Shown: positions 5,223-6,306 of the stretch, piece after piece
Numbering within the stretch: position 1 is the first letter of the stretch
Layout of the letters: each line of letters starts with the position of its first letter
Translations under genes and position numbers: made by a program
The notes under the pieces: generated by a model
What the model was told of the DNA's origin: nothing
Seen by the model: the letters and a program-made list of their open reading frames with translations, nothing else
Databases searched by the model: none
NCBI GenBank assembly: GCA_020058145.1
Contig: JAGVEP010000058.1
Location: 1-6,306, forward strand
Direction of reading: 5' to 3'
Source: Phycisphaerae bacterium
GTDB taxonomy: Bacteria > Planctomycetota > Phycisphaerae > UBA1845 > Fen-1342
DNA length: 6,306 nt

Positions 5223-5960
5223 TCATTCCGGCGGTTTGCACTTGCTGCAAGGCGTACACCCGCGGGCCCTGGCCGCTTTCACCGTCAGCGCGGTCGCGCC
5301 GTTGCGGGAGTATTGGCAAGCCTTTGTGTGGTACTTCCGGCCGCTTGCGGTGACGTAGACGAGGGCCTCTTCCGGGCTGCTCGGCTGCGTGGCCGCCGTG
5401 TCTGAGCTAACCGCCCGATTCTGCGGATTCGCGACGGGCCGTGTGTCTGCCGCCGCGTCCGCCAGTTCGTTCGAATGCGACGCCCAGAGCCCCTTGCGCG
5501 CCTGGCGTGCGATTTGTTCGTAGGCCCGCAGTAGCGGCTCCTGGCTGAAGCGCCCGGTGGCCGACACACGCGCGTAGCCCTGACGCACGAGTTCGAGACC
5601 GATCAGCAGCCCGTCCGGCGCGCGGTAGGCATGCGCCCACGTGCGGCCCTCGCGGTCGCGGTGCGGCCAGTCGGGTTCATATTCCAGGTAGACGGACTCG
5701 CCGACCAGCAGGCGGGTCAGAAACGCACGCGCCTCAACCTCGCATCCGTCCCGTTTGGGTATCTCGACACCGATCAACCGGATGACCCGCTGTTCATCTG
5801 GCACGCGGGCGACCAGCACGTCGCCGGCGCGGACCTCGACCACCGCGCAGCCGGGCTGGTCGGCGAAGTCCTTGAGCGGCGGTGCCGGGGGATGCTCTGC
5901 GGCGCGGGATGCAGCGGCGACCAGTGCCACCGCGAGGATCAAGAAATGGACGCGATGCAT
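5223..5960 (-). CDS. Secreted staphylococcal-nuclease-like protein with C-terminal Cys/His module and altered active site
   Basis: SNase-fold enzymes cut DNA and RNA with Ca2+, often outside the cell. Residues 1-20 form a signal peptide with a hydrophobic core LILAVALVAAA and likely cleavage after ASRA, so the 245-residue product is exported. The SNase domain spans about 38-160: strand VVEVRAGDVLVAR, RLIGVEIPK (61-69), DREGRTWAHAY (102-112), LVRQGYARV (124-132) and a closing KGLW. Compared with S. aureus nuclease, R35 and R87 correspond to R61 and R106, and D21 to D47. D40 is replaced by E66, the general base E43 by K69, and D19 by A45. A Ser/Thr/Ala-rich linker (about 161-198) leads to a C-terminal module with Y210-H211, C215, C238 and C241, of the kind often attached to SNase domains and probably metal-binding. 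I prefer the ATG at 5960 because GGGAG lies 6 bases upstream; a TTG two codons earlier is possible. Activity is doubtful because the general base is missing. Confidence 0.85.
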   Translation of the reverse strand: MHRVHFLILAVALVAAASRAAEHPPAPPLKDFADQPGCAVVEVRAGDVLVARVPDEQRVIRLIGVEIPKRDGCEVEARAFLTRLLVGESVYLEYEPDWPHRDREGRTWAHAYRAPDGLLIGLELVRQGYARVSATGRFSQEPLLRAYEQIARQARKGLWASHSNELADAAADTRPVANPQNRAVSSDTAATQPSSPEEALVYVTASGRKYHTKACQYSRNGATALTVKAARARGCTPCSKCKPPE

Positions 5961-5966
5961 ACCCAA

Positions 5967-5971
5967 CTCCC
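5967..5971 (-). promoter_or_regulatory. Ribosome binding site GGGAG for the nuclease-like gene
   Basis: On the minus strand GGGAG ends 6 bases before the ATG at 5960. It directly abuts the alternative TTG at 5966, leaving no spacing for that start, so it decides for the ATG. Confidence 0.7.
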
Positions 5972-5992
5972 GGGCACAGGTGTTGCGGGTTT

Positions 5993-6021
5993 CTTATACG
6001 ATCTGCGGGCGGAGCTGTCGA
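5993..6021 (-). promoter_or_regulatory. Sigma70-type promoter for the nuclease-like gene
   Basis: On the minus strand TCGACA (6021-6016, 5 of 6 to the -35 consensus) and TATAAG (5998-5993, 5 of 6 to the -10 consensus) are separated by exactly 17 bases. Transcription would start near 5986, giving a leader of roughly 26 bases that contains the ribosome binding site. This is the best-looking promoter in the window. Confidence 0.6.
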
Positions 6022-6058
6022 GCGGCAGAGTCGAGAGTTCGCTTCCAGGCGCAGGGTC

Positions 6059-6087
6059 TTGCCCGACGAGTGGCCGCCTGCTAAACT
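6059..6087 (+). promoter_or_regulatory. Candidate sigma70-type promoter for the small basic protein gene
   Basis: TTGCCC (6059-6064, 4 of 6) and TAAACT (6082-6087, 4 of 6) are separated by 17 bases. A start near 6094 would give a leader of about 26 bases before the ATG at 6120. It is divergent from the nuclease promoter, about 40 bases away. Confidence 0.45.
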
Positions 6088-6108
6088 GACCGGTCTGTAA
6101 CGTAACCC

Positions 6109-6114
6109 GGAGAG
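6109..6114 (+). promoter_or_regulatory. Ribosome binding site GGAGAG for the small basic protein gene
   Basis: GGAGAG lies 5 bases before the ATG at 6120. Together with the family-like N terminus immediately after the ATG it fixes the start of this partial gene. Confidence 0.7.
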
Positions 6115-6119
6115 ATACG

Positions 6120-6306
6120 ATGTCGATCGACCGCTCACTACGCCTGAAGAGCTCGCTGGAGCGCCACCGCAACGTGCTCAGCCGGGCCGAACGGGTGGCT
6201 TCGCTTGCCCAACTCGAGCAATGGCGCGACGGGCAGAGCCCGCTGCACCTGCCCAAAATCGCGCACCGCAAGTCCAAGGTCGTCAAGAAGAAAGCGAAGA
6301 CCGAGG
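6120..6306 (+). CDS. Small basic protein of the Planctomycetes/Verrucomicrobia/Chlamydiae type (3' end outside window)
   Basis: Sixty-two codons are seen before the right edge, with no stop. The N terminus MSIDRSLRLK, then ERHRNVLSRAERV (14-26), a WRDGQS turn (35-40) and HLPKI (43-47) match the short basic-protein family of the PVC bacteria as I remember it (members begin like MSIHSSLR, have HRNVLTRAERI, and a GLPK motif). The family is described as a small basic, possibly ribosome-associated protein; I know of no firm biochemical role. After the conserved core the protein continues into a lysine-rich tail (residues 50-62, with KKKAK), which may bind RNA. It has its own ribosome binding site and a candidate promoter, and diverges from the nuclease-like gene. 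It is the strongest taxonomic marker in the window. Confidence 0.8.
   Translation, partial: MSIDRSLRLKSSLERHRNVLSRAERVASLAQLEQWRDGQSPLHLPKIAHRKSKVVKKKAKTE

Noticed and set aside
4241..5353. Long plus-strand open frame (370 codons) opposite the BtpA-like gene
   Set aside because: It is antisense to a well-conserved gene and runs through parts of three minus-strand genes and the gap between two of them. It is Arg/Gly/His-rich with no domain, as expected for a shadow frame.

Overview
This is a GC-rich, gene-dense bacterial window, most likely from a planctomycete or a close relative in the PVC group. The main clue is at the right edge: a lysine- and arginine-rich small protein starting MSIDRSLRLK, which resembles the 'small basic protein' family known from Planctomycetes, Verrucomicrobia and Chlamydiae. 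A secreted nuclease with a C-terminal Cys/His module, an animal-type BtpA/SgcQ protein and hairpin-rich intergenic repeats fit but do not prove this. The assignment rests on recognising families by eye, not on a search.

Left part (1-2535, plus strand). An open frame enters from the left edge with the N-terminal part of gamma-glutamyl phosphate reductase (ProA). At about 323-339 it changes abruptly, in frame, into the C-terminal half of a heparinase II/III-like polysaccharide lyase. Neither half is a complete enzyme, and third-position GC differs between them, so a chimeric assembly or a genomic rearrangement is more likely than a real fusion enzyme. Next comes a complete UbiA-superfamily membrane protein of the decaprenyl-phosphate phosphoribosyltransferase type.

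Middle (2536-3726). A 250-base gap between convergent genes holds several perfect hairpins and a 25-base tandem repeat. It is followed on the minus strand by a compact UDP-sugar dehydrogenase that lacks the usual C-terminal domain. Upstream of that gene are a candidate promoter and a 7-base tandem repeat forming an inverted repeat.

Right part (3727-6306). Three minus-strand genes lie in a row: a secreted staphylococcal-nuclease-like protein with a substituted catalytic glutamate, a BtpA/SgcQ-family TIM barrel, and a type II thymidine kinase whose GTG start lies inside the end of the BtpA-like gene. The nuclease gene and the plus-strand small basic protein gene diverge from a 159-base region with a good sigma70-type promoter on each strand.

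Functionally, the lyase remnant, the phosphoribosyl-lipid synthase and the UDP-sugar dehydrogenase suggest envelope or exopolysaccharide metabolism. The BtpA-like/thymidine kinase pair suggests a link to nucleoside or sugar-phosphate salvage. I see no phage, CRISPR, transposase, tRNA or rRNA gene. No clearly new multi-gene system is evident; the most unusual points are the hybrid frame, the altered nuclease active site, the altered thymidine kinase motifs and the repeat-rich gaps.
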